Positions 25,643-33,958 of a stretch of 41,629 bases of DNA are shown here, piece after piece. The translations under genes and the position numbers were made by a program. Each line of letters begins with the position of its first letter. The first letter of the stretch is position 1. This DNA comes from FW021-bin31 sp964478125 (GTDB lineage: Bacteria > Bacteroidota > Bacteroidia > Chitinophagales > Chitinophagaceae): assembly GCA_964478125.1 (NCBI GenBank), contig CAYZGR010000025.1, forward strand, positions 1 to 41,629, in the 5' to 3' direction. Below the pieces are notes generated by a model. It made no database searches. It was not told the origin of the DNA and worked only from the letters and a program-made list of their open reading frames with translations.

Positions 25643-26593
25643 ATGAAAGCAATTGTTTTGGGGCGATTCGGCAGACCGGATGTTTTAACACTTAAAGAGG
25701 TAGACAAGCCAAAACCTTCATCCGATGAAGTTTTAATAAAAGTGAAAGCCATTGGAATCAATCCTGTGGATACGAAAGTAAGGGCAGGAACAAACCGGAT
25801 CTCAAAAATGATCGAACTGCCCGCGATCATAGGTTGGGATGTGAGCGGGATCGTAGAAAGCTGCGGACCGGATGCTACGGGTTTTCAGCCCGGTGATGAA
25901 GTATTTGGCTGTATTGGGTTCCCCGGCTCCGGAGGGGGCTATGCAGAATACGCCGTCACCGACCCGAATCTGCTGGCCATGAAACCGGCCGCTGTCTCTT
26001 TTGAAGAGGCGGCCGCTCTTCCCATTGCCGGATTGACGGCCTACCAGTCCATTCATGAGCAATTAAAACTGGAAAAGGGACAAAGTATTCTGATCCAGGC
26101 AGCATCGGGAGGCGTCGGGCATCTGGCGGTACAGTTCGCCAAAATAGCCGGGGCTGAAGTGTTTGGCACCGCCTCTGCCATAAATGTTCATTTTCTTGAA
26201 GCATTGGGTATCGACCGGGTTATTGATTATAAAACTCAAAAATTTGAGGAACTGTTGCACGATCTGGATGCAGTGCAAGATGCATTCGGAGGAAACATCC
26301 TTTATCGTTCCATTAGCTGCATCAGACCCGGAGGGCGGATCGTTTGCCTTCCTTCTTCTACAAAAGACGATCCCGTTGCCTTAAAATTGGCAGAAAAGAA
26401 CGCGATCCGACTGACATGGCCCCTTATGCGGGCTGATAAAAACCAGTTACAAGAGATCATTGATATGGTTGACAGCGGCAGCCTGCAAGTGCATTTGGAT
26501 AAAGTCTTCTCTTTTGATGAAATGCGGCAGGCACATGAGGCTATCGCATCGCATCACACCGTGGGAAAAATCGTCGTAAAAGTGGACGATTGA
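25643..26593 (+). CDS. MDR-family NAD(P)H:quinone oxidoreductase-like zinc-independent alcohol dehydrogenase
   Basis: A 316-residue cytoplasmic medium-chain reductase of the quinone-reductase/zeta-crystallin type. Motifs from the chosen start (MKAIVLGRFG): IGINPVDTKVRAG, GWDVSGIVESCG, GDEVFGCIGFPG, AALPIAGLTAYQS, and the Rossmann AASGGVGHLAVQFAKIAGAE that binds NADPH. The zinc-ligand cysteines of classical alcohol dehydrogenases are absent, as in quinone reductases. The C-terminal AHEAIASHHTVGKIVVKV is family-typical. The 7-residue longer reading from 25622 is disfavoured because it would begin at the transcription start. Substrates in this family are quinones or enones; it probably serves detoxification. 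Confidence 0.88.
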   Translation: MKAIVLGRFGRPDVLTLKEVDKPKPSSDEVLIKVKAIGINPVDTKVRAGTNRISKMIELPAIIGWDVSGIVESCGPDATGFQPGDEVFGCIGFPGSGGGYAEYAVTDPNLLAMKPAAVSFEEAAALPIAGLTAYQSIHEQLKLEKGQSILIQAASGGVGHLAVQFAKIAGAEVFGTASAINVHFLEALGIDRVIDYKTQKFEELLHDLDAVQDAFGGNILYRSISCIRPGGRIVCLPSSTKDDPVALKLAEKNAIRLTWPLMRADKNQLQEIIDMVDSGSLQVHLDKVFSFDEMRQAHEAIASHHTVGKIVVKVDD

Positions 26594-26658
26594 CCGTTAT
26601 TTACTTGCATCTATACGCCTATTGATTTCTTATTTCGGCGGCCGCTCCCGCCTATGCT

Positions 26659-26680
26659 CCAGATTATGAAAATAATCCGG
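26659..26680 (+). repeat. GAAA-tetraloop hairpin upstream of the hydrolase
   Basis: GATTAT-GAAA-ATAATC with flanking CC/GG pairs (one A-C mismatch) lies 20 nt before the ATG at 26700. It could influence translation of that gene; no U-tract follows. Confidence 0.4.
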
Positions 26681-26699
26681 AATAGTGTAACTTACCAGC

Positions 26700-27521
26700 A
26701 TGGAAGAAGGGCTAAAGCGAATAAAATCCGGCGCCTTTGAAGGAGGAGCATACATAGACAGGGGCTCTGGGTTCCCCGTTATGCTGGTGCACGGCTTTCC
26801 CGCGGATCATAATCTTTGGGAAAAGCAGGCGGCGGAATTAGAGAAAGAATACCGTTTACTTTTGCCGGATCTGCCGGGGACGGGGTATTCTCCGCTTTTA
26901 GATCCGGTAAGTATAGAAGACATGGCCGACTTTTTAAAGGCGATTTTGGATCAGGAACGTATTGAAAAGTGTATCCTTATCGGCCATTCCATGGGAGGAT
27001 ATTCCACACTTGCTTTTGCTGAAAAATATGAAAAGAGATTAAAGGGTTGGGGGTTGTTTCATTCTTCCGCGTATGCCGATGATGATGAAAAAAAGAAGGG
27101 CAGAAAAAGATCCATCGCACTGATGAAAGCATATGGTCCCGAAGTTTTTCTCCGGCAAATGCTTCCCAACCTTGTATCCTCTTCTTTTCGGCAAAACCAT
27201 AGAAAAGAGGTCAAAGAAATGATCTCAAAAAGGACCGAAGCAGGAATAGATACTTTGATACCTTATTACCACGCCATGTGGGAAAGGCCCGACCGCACGC
27301 AGGTTCTGCGTGATGCAGGCGTACCGGTTTTATTTGTCATCGGAAAGGAAGATACGGCCGCACCCATGGAAAGGGTTTTGAAACAGGTCAGCCTGCCTCC
27401 TGTGAGTGAGGTTCATCTTTTTGAAAAGGTGGGACACCTGGGCATGGTGGAAGTGCCTGCCGCCGCTACTCAGATATTGCATCAATTCATACAATTTTGT
27501 TTAAGCTATTCTGGAGAATAG
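26700..27521 (+). CDS. Alpha/beta hydrolase
   Basis: A 273-residue cytoplasmic hydrolase. It has oxyanion strand VMLVHGFPADHNLW (27-40), nucleophile Ser97 in GHSMGG (95-100), Asp218 in GKEDTAAP, and His246 in VGHLGMVEVP. The lid region (about 125-190) is rich in Lys and Arg. It resembles general carboxylesterase/MenH-like hydrolases; MenH (SHCHC synthase) belongs to this fold, but distance from the men operon makes that only a weak possibility. The PKD-protein gene begins within 16 nt after the stop, separated by a strong dyad. Confidence 0.86.
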   Translation: MEEGLKRIKSGAFEGGAYIDRGSGFPVMLVHGFPADHNLWEKQAAELEKEYRLLLPDLPGTGYSPLLDPVSIEDMADFLKAILDQERIEKCILIGHSMGGYSTLAFAEKYEKRLKGWGLFHSSAYADDDEKKKGRKRSIALMKAYGPEVFLRQMLPNLVSSSFRQNHRKEVKEMISKRTEAGIDTLIPYYHAMWERPDRTQVLRDAGVPVLFVIGKEDTAAPMERVLKQVSLPPVSEVHLFEKVGHLGMVEVPAAATQILHQFIQFCLSYSGE

Positions 27522-27527
27522 CTTAAA
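27500..27527 (+). terminator. Perfect 13-bp-arm hairpin between the hydrolase and the PKD gene
   Basis: TTTAAGCTATTCT (27500-27512), GG, AGAATAGCTTAAA (27515-27527). It spans the hydrolase stop codon and ends next to the next frame's TTG, 9 nt before its GTG. It may be an attenuator or partial terminator, since a short T-rich TTGCCTTTTG follows, or may mask the ribosome site of the PKD gene. Confidence 0.6.
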
Positions 27528-27536
27528 TTGCCTTTT

Positions 27537-30131
27537 GTGAAAAGGTTCGCCGGCGTCATAATATTCTTGTTATTTTTTATATCCGCTACTGCCCACCACA
27601 TCATAGGCGGGGAGATGTATTATACTTTTGTAAAAAAGACCGACAATAATTATCAATATGAGATTACCCTCAAACTTTACCGTGGATGCGAGCCTCAGGA
27701 TGAAAATCATTCCCTGCTGGATCCTTATGTAACTTTCAGCATTTTTAATAAGGATGATCATTCTTTTGTAGACAGTGTCGTGCGTATCCCTTTAGACGGT
27801 CCTCATGAGATCAGAAAGCAACGGGAGAACCCTTGCATCGTAAACGCCCCGGAGGTCTGTTATCAGGTAGGGTATTACAGGGCTACCGTATCCTTTCCCG
27901 TAAATAAAAAAGGATATACCATTGCATATCAAAGATGCTGCAGAAATGACTTGTTGCGTAATGCCAATACAAGCGGCTTTGTAGGCGCCACCTATTTTAC
28001 CGACATCCCCGGCAGTGAAAACGGGATCCCGGGAGATAGCGGACCCAGACATGAAAAAGAAGAAGCTGTTTTATTATGCAGCAAGGGAAACGTAAATTAT
28101 AACTTTCAAGAGACAGACCCCGACGGAGATGAATTGCGGTATGCTTTTGCTCCGGGCTACGTAGGTGGAAATGCGATCAGGCTCGCACCGGTGCCCACTT
28201 CCCCGCCGCCTTTCCAAAATTTTAGTTACAAAAACGGGTTTACCGGTTATACCCCTTTAGGAGAAGGGGTTACCATTGATTCCCTCACGGGAAAGATTTA
28301 CGGCCGGACTGATCTAACACCCGGTGTTTACGACATAACCATACGGGTTCGTGCTTATAGAGACGGTAAATTAATCGCGACGAATTACAGAGACTTTCAG
28401 TTTGAGATCCATGATTGCCACCGGCTCGCCCTGGCCGATATCCCGCCATTCTATAACGAATGTAAAAGCAATACGTTTCATTTCACCAATAACAGCACCC
28501 CCGGCAAGCCTTATCTATGGGATTTTGGAGACGGCAGTACCTCTACCGAAGCCGAACCCACGCATACCTTCCGGGAACCCGGCACCTATCACGTCTGGAT
28601 AAAAGTGGATCCCACCTCTCCCTGTGGAGATAGTATGCAGTCCACGGTGAAAGTTTTCCCGGGCCTGAAAAGTACTTTTAAAAAGCAGGGAAGCTGCCTT
28701 CAGTTTCCGGTGGCCTTTATCGACGAGAGCAGCACTCCCCTTGGAAATATCGTCTCTCGTCACTGGGATTTCGGAGACCCTGCGACCCTGGCGGACACTT
28801 CCGATGAAAAAGACCCGGCATACCATTATACAGCCGAAGGCACTTTTCCCGTAACCCTGAAGGTCACCACAGATTCCGGTTGTGTACAAACAGATACACA
28901 AACCTTCCGGTTTTATGATAAGCCCCCTCTGACCGTAACTTCCGATACTATTATGTGTTCCAAAGATCCTTTTCACCTAATGGCCAGCAGCAGTCTGGCA
29001 GGACATTTCAAGTGGGGGCCCGATTACCGGATAAACGATCAAAATATTGCGGATCCAACGGTACAACCCCTCCAAGACACCACTTACAAAGTGGTATTCA
29101 CAGATGATCAGGGATGTGTTAATACCGATTCCGTACATCTCAAAGTAATGAAAAAGATAATTGTAAATGCAGGTAACGATACGATCATATGCAAAGGGGA
29201 TCCAGTCTCCCTGCAGGCCGCAGGTGATGAAAATTATACCTTTACCTGGTATAATACAGAAAATGAGGTGGTGGCAAATGGCAAAGATGCGACTTTTCCC
29301 ACCTCCCAAAATGAAATATACCGGGTACGGGCCACACTGGGCACTTGCAGCGCAGAAGATGAAATGGCGGTTAAAACCGTTCCTTACCCCATACCGGTTA
29401 TCCACCCCGCGGATACGGCCATCTGCTACGGGGATACCATCTCGTTAACCGGTGAAGGGGGCGCTTTTTATAAATGGAGCCCTTCTGACGGCTTAAGTAA
29501 TAATTCCCAAAGTACCGTGCTGGCAGATCCGAAGTCTACCGGAATCTATACACTCACCGTTATCGATACCCTGGGCTGCCCAAAGCCGGTAGACACTTCT
29601 ATGAGGTTGAGGGTGGTACCTCCGGTTCAGGCCTTCGCCGGTAACGACACCATCATCACCACCGGACAATCGTTTCAACTGCATGCAAGTGGAGGGAACC
29701 GCTATAGATGGACTCCCTCCATGGGGCTGAGCGATCCGGATATAGCCGATCCCGTAGTAAACGGTACTAAAGATATAGTTTATAAGCTTACCGTTATGGT
29801 ACAACCCCAGGGTTGTGTGGGATACGATTCCCTTTCCATCCGATATGTAAAGGGACCGGAGGTCTATGTACCCTCTGCATTTACTCCAAATGGCGATGGC
29901 CGGAATGATGTTTTCCGGCCTATACCTGTGGGGATTACTCAAATAGCCTATTTCCGGGTCTACAACCGCTGGGGAGCGCTCGTTTATAAAACCAAGGCAT
30001 ACATGAAAGGATGGGATGGCAACTATAAGGGCCGGCCCGCTCAAACAGGCGCATATGTTTGGATGCTTAAGGCCAGAGATTTTGAGGGACACACGATCCT
30101 GAAAAAAGGTACGGTAATGCTTATCAGATAA
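27537..30131 (+). CDS. PKD-domain protein with gliding-motility / T9SS type B C-terminal domain
   Basis: A very large exported protein (864 residues from GTG 27537; three more from TTG 27528, used for numbering here). The signal peptide is residues 1-22 (KRFAGVIIFLLFFISATAHH). An N-terminal beta-domain with paired Cys (54, 103, 111, 137-138) follows, then two PKD domains with WDFGDG (331-336) and WDFGDP (413-418), then several Ig/PKD-like modules with recurring AGNDTII repeats, and a C-terminal domain (776-867) starting VYVPSAFTPNGDGRNDVF and ending in KKGTVMLIR. That last domain directs secretion and surface attachment by the type IX secretion system in gliding Bacteroidota. The protein is probably a surface adhesin or cell-surface component. 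Both candidate starts are non-ATG; GTG is preferred because the TTG abuts the hairpin. Confidence 0.88.
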   Translation: MKRFAGVIIFLLFFISATAHHIIGGEMYYTFVKKTDNNYQYEITLKLYRGCEPQDENHSLLDPYVTFSIFNKDDHSFVDSVVRIPLDGPHEIRKQRENPCIVNAPEVCYQVGYYRATVSFPVNKKGYTIAYQRCCRNDLLRNANTSGFVGATYFTDIPGSENGIPGDSGPRHEKEEAVLLCSKGNVNYNFQETDPDGDELRYAFAPGYVGGNAIRLAPVPTSPPPFQNFSYKNGFTGYTPLGEGVTIDSLTGKIYGRTDLTPGVYDITIRVRAYRDGKLIATNYRDFQFEIHDCHRLALADIPPFYNECKSNTFHFTNNSTPGKPYLWDFGDGSTSTEAEPTHTFREPGTYHVWIKVDPTSPCGDSMQSTVKVFPGLKSTFKKQGSCLQFPVAFIDESSTPLGNIVSRHWDFGDPATLADTSDEKDPAYHYTAEGTFPVTLKVTTDSGCVQTDTQTFRFYDKPPLTVTSDTIMCSKDPFHLMASSSLAGHFKWGPDYRINDQNIADPTVQPLQDTTYKVVFTDDQGCVNTDSVHLKVMKKIIVNAGNDTIICKGDPVSLQAAGDENYTFTWYNTENEVVANGKDATFPTSQNEIYRVRATLGTCSAEDEMAVKTVPYPIPVIHPADTAICYGDTISLTGEGGAFYKWSPSDGLSNNSQSTVLADPKSTGIYTLTVIDTLGCPKPVDTSMRLRVVPPVQAFAGNDTIITTGQSFQLHASGGNRYRWTPSMGLSDPDIADPVVNGTKDIVYKLTVMVQPQGCVGYDSLSIRYVKGPEVYVPSAFTPNGDGRNDVFRPIPVGITQIAYFRVYNRWGALVYKTKAYMKGWDGNYKGRPAQTGAYVWMLKARDFEGHTILKKGTVMLIR

Positions 30132-30228
30132 ATGAAATAATTTTGTTCCTGAGGCGATACAATCCATGAACATTAAAAAGGCAAAAGGGGCATGCAACAG
30201 CAAGGCAATCGTTAGGATAGGGCTGATC

Positions 30229-30558
30229 TCAGGAATAGGAGACTACCTTCAGGCCAACAATGGACCCGATGAGCAAAAACAAAAAGAACAACCTCCAGAA
30301 ACTTGCAGGCTCTTTAAAGAAAAAAATACCCACGATCGCGGTTCCCACCGCCCCAATACCGGTCCATACTGCATAAGCCGTACCGATAGGTAAGGTTCTT
30401 GTAGCCTTTATCAATAAGAACATACTGATGATCAGACATACCAGAAAACCGGCATACCAGTACACCGCCTGTGATCCGGAAACGGTTCTCGCCTTTCCTA
30501 AACAAGAAGCAAATCCGGTTTCAAACAATCCGGCAATAATGAGGATGATCCAATTCAT
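30229..30558 (-). CDS. sugE: SMR-family exporter, Gdx/SugE-like (guanidinium export)
   Basis: A 109-residue inner-membrane protein with four membrane helices and the SMR catalytic Glu13 (GLFETGFAS). The Gdx signature AYAVWTGIGAVG (61-72) and KATRTLPIGT match guanidinium exporters, which swap guanidinium for two protons, more closely than EmrE/QacC drug pumps. Relative to E. coli Gdx it has a 3-residue insertion before the signature, and Phe in place of Trp16. No guanidine riboswitch is visible. The start codon overlaps a 40-nt palindrome, and the gene is divergent from a nitroreductase. Quaternary ammonium transport remains possible. Confidence 0.85.
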   Translation of the reverse strand: MNWIILIIAGLFETGFASCLGKARTVSGSQAVYWYAGFLVCLIISMFLLIKATRTLPIGTAYAVWTGIGAVGTAIVGIFFFKEPASFWRLFFLFLLIGSIVGLKVVSYS

Positions 30559-30596
30559 TTTGACTACTTATGTTTGCAAACAAAAGTAGTCAAAAT
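30557..30596. promoter_or_regulatory. 40-nt near-perfect palindrome over the sugE start
   Basis: Outer arms ATTTTGACTACTT (30557-30569) and AAGTAGTCAAAAT (30584-30596) and inner TGTTTGCAAACA (30571-30582) share one centre, with a single A-A mismatch. It includes the first two bases of the sugE start and the predicted transcription start, so it is more likely a DNA operator (TetR-like size) than an RNA hairpin. Confidence 0.65.
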
Positions 30597-30598
30597 TA
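30581..30598 (-). promoter_or_regulatory. sugE -7 elements
   Basis: On the minus strand TAATTTTG (30598-30591) and TACTTTTG (30588-30581) both match TAnnTTTG. Either puts the transcript start inside the palindrome, 15-30 nt before the ATG. No perfect -33 TTG was found. Confidence 0.4.
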
Positions 30599-30628
30599 CC
30601 TATTCCCTGCAGGCCTTCCATTTTCTCT

Positions 30629-30636
30629 TAACTTTG
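30629..30636 (+). promoter_or_regulatory. -7 element for the nitroreductase gene
   Basis: TAACTTTG matches TAnnTTTG. CTG at 30607-30609, 19 nt upstream, is one base from the -33 TTG. The start ATG is 20 nt downstream. Confidence 0.45.
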
Positions 30637-30656
30637 CCGCATCAATAAGATAAAAA

Positions 30657-31244
30657 ATGAATGCATTTGAACACCTGGAAGAGTTGATACGCAGCAGACG
30701 CACCGTGAAAGCCAAAGCCATGAACGGGAAAAAAATACCTGACGGGCAAGTCAAGCAACTTTTGCAATTAGCCGACTGGGCGCCCAATCATGGAAAGACA
30801 GAGCCCTGGCGCTTTCGGATATATACCGGAGCTGCATTGGAAAAGTTTGGTAAAGCCCATGCAGGCCTCTATTGGGAAATGACGCCCGAAGAAAGCCGCA
30901 AAAAGGCAAAATACGAAAAACTGATCCAATCCGCACAGCAGGCTTCCCATTTGATCATCGTTATAATGAAAAGGACCCCCAATACACGCATTCCGCTCCT
31001 GGAGGAGATCGCTGCCGTTTCGGCTTCTGTTCAGAATGTGTTGCTGGGCGCCACGGCGTTGAACCTCGCTTCCATATGGAGTACCGGCGGCATGGCCCAT
31101 CACCCCGCATTAAAAAAATTTCTCCATCTGAATGAGGAGGATATCATTATGAGTCTCTTATATCTTGGATATACAGACCAGGAAGCAAAAACGGGAAAAA
31201 GAACGGTCCCGTTGGAAGAAAAAATCATATGGAATGAAAACTAA
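30657..31244 (+). CDS. Nitroreductase family protein (YdjA-like)
   Basis: A 195-residue FMN-dependent oxidoreductase. It shows the N-terminal phosphate-contact RSRRTVKA (12-19), LADWAPNHGKTEPWRF (38-53) and the SASVQNVLLGATALNLAS segment (about 122-139) that packs on the flavin. Short single-domain members of the YdjA type act as homodimers and reduce nitro or other electrophilic groups with NAD(P)H. It is divergent from the sugE-like exporter, sharing a 98-bp spacer with the large palindrome; the two may be co-controlled in a chemical stress response (inference). Confidence 0.87.
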   Translation: MNAFEHLEELIRSRRTVKAKAMNGKKIPDGQVKQLLQLADWAPNHGKTEPWRFRIYTGAALEKFGKAHAGLYWEMTPEESRKKAKYEKLIQSAQQASHLIIVIMKRTPNTRIPLLEEIAAVSASVQNVLLGATALNLASIWSTGGMAHHPALKKFLHLNEEDIIMSLLYLGYTDQEAKTGKRTVPLEEKIIWNEN

Positions 31245-31333
31245 CTTTTTAGGAAAAGGTTATGTTTCCCCTTTTATAATAACCCAAACTATTGCTTTCT
31301 ATTGATATATATTTATTCAAAAAAGAATACCCG

Positions 31334-31786
31334 ATGAAAGCTGTTATTCAAAGAGTCGCAAATGCATCGGTAGAGATCTCCGGGGAAAGAACAGCGGAAA
31401 TAGGACCGGGACTACTGATATTATTAGGAATTGAAGACCGGGACGGCCCGGAAGATATCAAATGGCTCAGCAAAAAGATCGTGAACCTTCGCATCTTTGA
31501 TGATGAAAACGGGATCATGAACCTGTCCGTTAAAGATTGTAACGGCGATCTGCTGTTGGTCAGCCAATTTACCTTACAGGCCTCCACCAAAAAAGGCAAC
31601 CGGCCCTCCTACACTCGTGCATCCAAACCGGAAATTGCCCTTCCCTTATATGAAAAAATGATTGTACAATTAAATCAGGAAATGGGGAAAATGATTCAAA
31701 CGGGTGTTTTTGGCGCCCACATGCAAGTGAGGCTGTTAAATGACGGGCCGGTAACCCTCCTTATAGATACACAAAATAAGGAATAA
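31334..31786 (+). CDS. dtd: D-aminoacyl-tRNA deacylase
   Basis: A 150-residue cytoplasmic enzyme that hydrolyses D-amino acids (and glycine) wrongly attached to tRNA. It shows the conserved SQFTLQA (77-83) with Thr80 and the Gly-cisPro-containing GPVT (138-141); these two motifs form the active site of the dimer. The start at ATG 31334 gives the canonical MKAVIQRV beginning; an in-frame start at 31292 would add 14 non-homologous residues. Length equals the family norm. It is the first of several plus-strand genes; spacing to the next gene is 84 nt. Confidence 0.95.
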   Translation: MKAVIQRVANASVEISGERTAEIGPGLLILLGIEDRDGPEDIKWLSKKIVNLRIFDDENGIMNLSVKDCNGDLLLVSQFTLQASTKKGNRPSYTRASKPEIALPLYEKMIVQLNQEMGKMIQTGVFGAHMQVRLLNDGPVTLLIDTQNKE

Positions 31787-31870
31787 CAGATGCGCTATAA
31801 AAGGATTCTTTTTTAATGGTCTCAATTTTTCTTATATTGCCTTTACACCGCTTATCCAAAGCCGCTCATA

Positions 31871-32797
31871 ATGTGGAAAAATTTTGTACGGGATTATCTT
31901 TCTTTTTCACGCAGTCAGCGAAGAGGGCTCTTTATACTGGGCGGGATCATCCTCGCCTGCAAAATGTTGCCCCTGTTATTCCCTTATTTTACCGCTCATG
32001 AAGAAGATACTGCTGATTTTGAGAAGGCGGTAACCGATTTTCTGGCCTTGCAGAAATCCCCTATAGAAAAGAAGAATTCTTCTTCTCAAAAGGCTGCGCA
32101 TCTATTCTATTTTGACCCCAATACTTTATCCATAAAAGATTGGCAACGATTGGGGGTGTCACTACATACAGCCACCACCATTCAACATTACCGGCAGGCG
32201 GGAGGCCGGTTCTATAAGAAAGAAGATTTGAAAAAGATCTATGGCCTGTCGGAAAAAACATACCGCCGTCTGGCCCCGTATATTCGAATAATCCGGACCG
32301 GGAAATCGCAGACACAAGCCATTCCGGAAAAGAAAATAAAAAGACAGACCACAGAAAGCCCGGAGGTCCATCACCCTCATCCGGTATACAAAAGAAACCT
32401 AAAAATAGATATAAATGAAGCCGACAGCACTACCTGGAGTCGGCTTTATGGTATCGGCCCCGTGCTTTCCGCCCGTATTGTCCGGTTTAGAAAAGCCCTG
32501 GGAGGCTTTTACAAGATAGAACAGATTAAAGAAGTATACGGCCTTCCGGACAGCACCTTCAGATCCATCAGGCCCTATCTAAATATTTCTAAGGTCTCCT
32601 TAAAAAAACTCAATATCAACAAGGCTTCTGTGGATGAACTAAAGTCACATCCTTACATTAACTTCCGCCTGGCAGCGGCCATAAAGGCTTTCAGAGAAAT
32701 GCACGGTACGCTTGATTCGCTCTCCGAATTAAAAAGAGTGCAATTGGTAGATGATGAAATTTACCGTAAACTTGCTCCCTATCTTACTGTTAAATAA
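31871..32797 (+). CDS. Membrane-anchored protein with three helix-hairpin-helix repeats
   Basis: A 308-residue protein with one N-terminal membrane helix (about 20-37: LFILGGIILACKMLPLLF). Three ComEA-type helix-hairpin-helix units lie at about 77-140 (FDPNTLSIKDWQRLG), 174-236 (IDINEADSTTWSRLYGIGPV, GFYKIEQI) and 247-305 (LNINKASVDELKSHP). Such units bind DNA without sequence specificity; ComEA is the DNA receptor for transformation, and homologs with several repeats anchored in the membrane are common in Bacteroidota. Only the middle unit keeps the clear GIGP turn. It precedes the acyl-CoA dehydrogenase gene by 5 nt. DNA uptake or repair at the membrane is an inference. Confidence 0.85.
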   Translation: MWKNFVRDYLSFSRSQRRGLFILGGIILACKMLPLLFPYFTAHEEDTADFEKAVTDFLALQKSPIEKKNSSSQKAAHLFYFDPNTLSIKDWQRLGVSLHTATTIQHYRQAGGRFYKKEDLKKIYGLSEKTYRRLAPYIRIIRTGKSQTQAIPEKKIKRQTTESPEVHHPHPVYKRNLKIDINEADSTTWSRLYGIGPVLSARIVRFRKALGGFYKIEQIKEVYGLPDSTFRSIRPYLNISKVSLKKLNINKASVDELKSHPYINFRLAAAIKAFREMHGTLDSLSELKRVQLVDDEIYRKLAPYLTVK

Positions 32798-32802
32798 TAA
32801 AA

Positions 32803-33945
32803 ATGAACTTTCAATTAAGTGAAACCCAGCAGCAAATAACCGGAATGATCCGGGATTTTGGAAAACAAAGCCTTTTTCCTTATCTCATGGAGTGGGATGA
32901 AAAGCAGATCTTTCCTGTTGAAGTTCTTAAGGAATTGGGCCGACTGGGCATGATGGGGGTTCTGGTACCTGAATCCTATGGAGGTTCGGGTATGAGTTAT
33001 CCCGATTACGTGACCGTGATCAGCGAAATTTCTTCTATATGCGGCGCTATAGGGCTGAGCGTCGCTGCACATAATTCCCTTTGTACCGGCCACATTTTGC
33101 AATTTGGAAATGAAGAGCAAAAGAAAAAGTATCTACCCCGGCTGGCGACGGGCGAATGGATTGGCGCCTGGGGACTGACCGAGCCGGGCACCGGGTCGGA
33201 TGCCGGCAACATGAAATGTACCGCGGTAAAGCAGGATGATAAATGGATATTAAATGGGACCAAAAGCTGGATCACTCATGGCAAGTCCGGCAATGTGGCC
33301 GTAGTAATTGCACGTACGGGACAGACGGGCGACAGCCACGGCATGAGTGCCTTCGTCGTAGAGAGAGGCACACCGGGCTTTAAAGGAGGTAAAAAGGAAA
33401 ACAAACTGGGTATGCGTGCCAGTGAAACGGCCGAGATCCTGTTTGATAATTGTGTGCTGCCGGAAGAAAATCTCATAGGAAAAGAGGGAGAGGGGTTCAT
33501 ACAGGCCCTGACCGTGTTGGATGGGGGCAGGATCTCCATTGCTTCACTCGGGCTGGGGATTGCCAAAGGCGCTTACAAAGCAGCGCTGCAATATGCCAAA
33601 GAGCGGGAACAGTTTGGAAAGCCGATCGCCCATTTCCAGGGAATCGCATTTAAGCTGGCAGATATGGCTACGGAAATAGAGGCGGCGGAACAACTTACCT
33701 TTCGGGCAGCAGCCCTTAAGGAGGAGGGCAAAACAGTTACAAGGGAATCCGCCATGGCCAAATACTATGCTTCGGAAATGGCGGTAAAGGTAGCTACAGA
33801 TGCGGTCCAGATCTTCGGTGGATATGGTTACACCAAAGACTTCCCGGTAGAGAAATATTATCGGGATGCCAAGCTATGTACCATAGGAGAGGGTACCTCC
33901 GAAATACAAAAGATGGTCATCGCGAGAACCCTGTTGAAGGAATAG
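32803..33945 (+). CDS. Acyl-CoA dehydrogenase
   Basis: A 380-residue FAD enzyme that introduces the alpha-beta double bond into acyl-CoA, passing electrons to ETF. Conserved features are LTEPGTGSDAGNMKC (family signature 1 region), WITHGKSGNVAVV, and AVQIFGGYGYTKDFPVEKYYRDAK (signature 2, written here in parts by position near 342-358: GGYGYTKDFPVEKYYRDAK). Catalytic Glu363 lies in IGEGTSEIQ, the position used by short/medium/branched-chain enzymes. It starts 5 nt after the helix-hairpin-helix gene. Chain-length preference cannot be told from sequence alone. Confidence 0.92.
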   Translation: MNFQLSETQQQITGMIRDFGKQSLFPYLMEWDEKQIFPVEVLKELGRLGMMGVLVPESYGGSGMSYPDYVTVISEISSICGAIGLSVAAHNSLCTGHILQFGNEEQKKKYLPRLATGEWIGAWGLTEPGTGSDAGNMKCTAVKQDDKWILNGTKSWITHGKSGNVAVVIARTGQTGDSHGMSAFVVERGTPGFKGGKKENKLGMRASETAEILFDNCVLPEENLIGKEGEGFIQALTVLDGGRISIASLGLGIAKGAYKAALQYAKEREQFGKPIAHFQGIAFKLADMATEIEAAEQLTFRAAALKEEGKTVTRESAMAKYYASEMAVKVATDAVQIFGGYGYTKDFPVEKYYRDAKLCTIGEGTSEIQKMVIARTLLKE

Positions 33946-33958
33946 TATTCTTCACCTC

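Noticed and set aside
26700..27521. menH assignment for the second alpha/beta hydrolase
   Set aside because: The catalytic triad fits but is shared by the whole superfamily, and the gene is 7 kb from the men operon.
29493..30203. 236-residue minus-strand open frame
   Set aside because: Antisense to the PKD / type B sorting-domain gene and without recognisable domains.
30559..30656. Guanidine riboswitch before the Gdx/SugE-like gene
   Set aside because: No conserved guanidine riboswitch core (such as paired ACGR loops) is visible; the space is filled by the palindrome and promoters.
31245..31280. Terminator after the nitroreductase gene
   Set aside because: The AAAAGG/CCTTTT stem is only 6 bp with a 10-nt loop and no U-tract.
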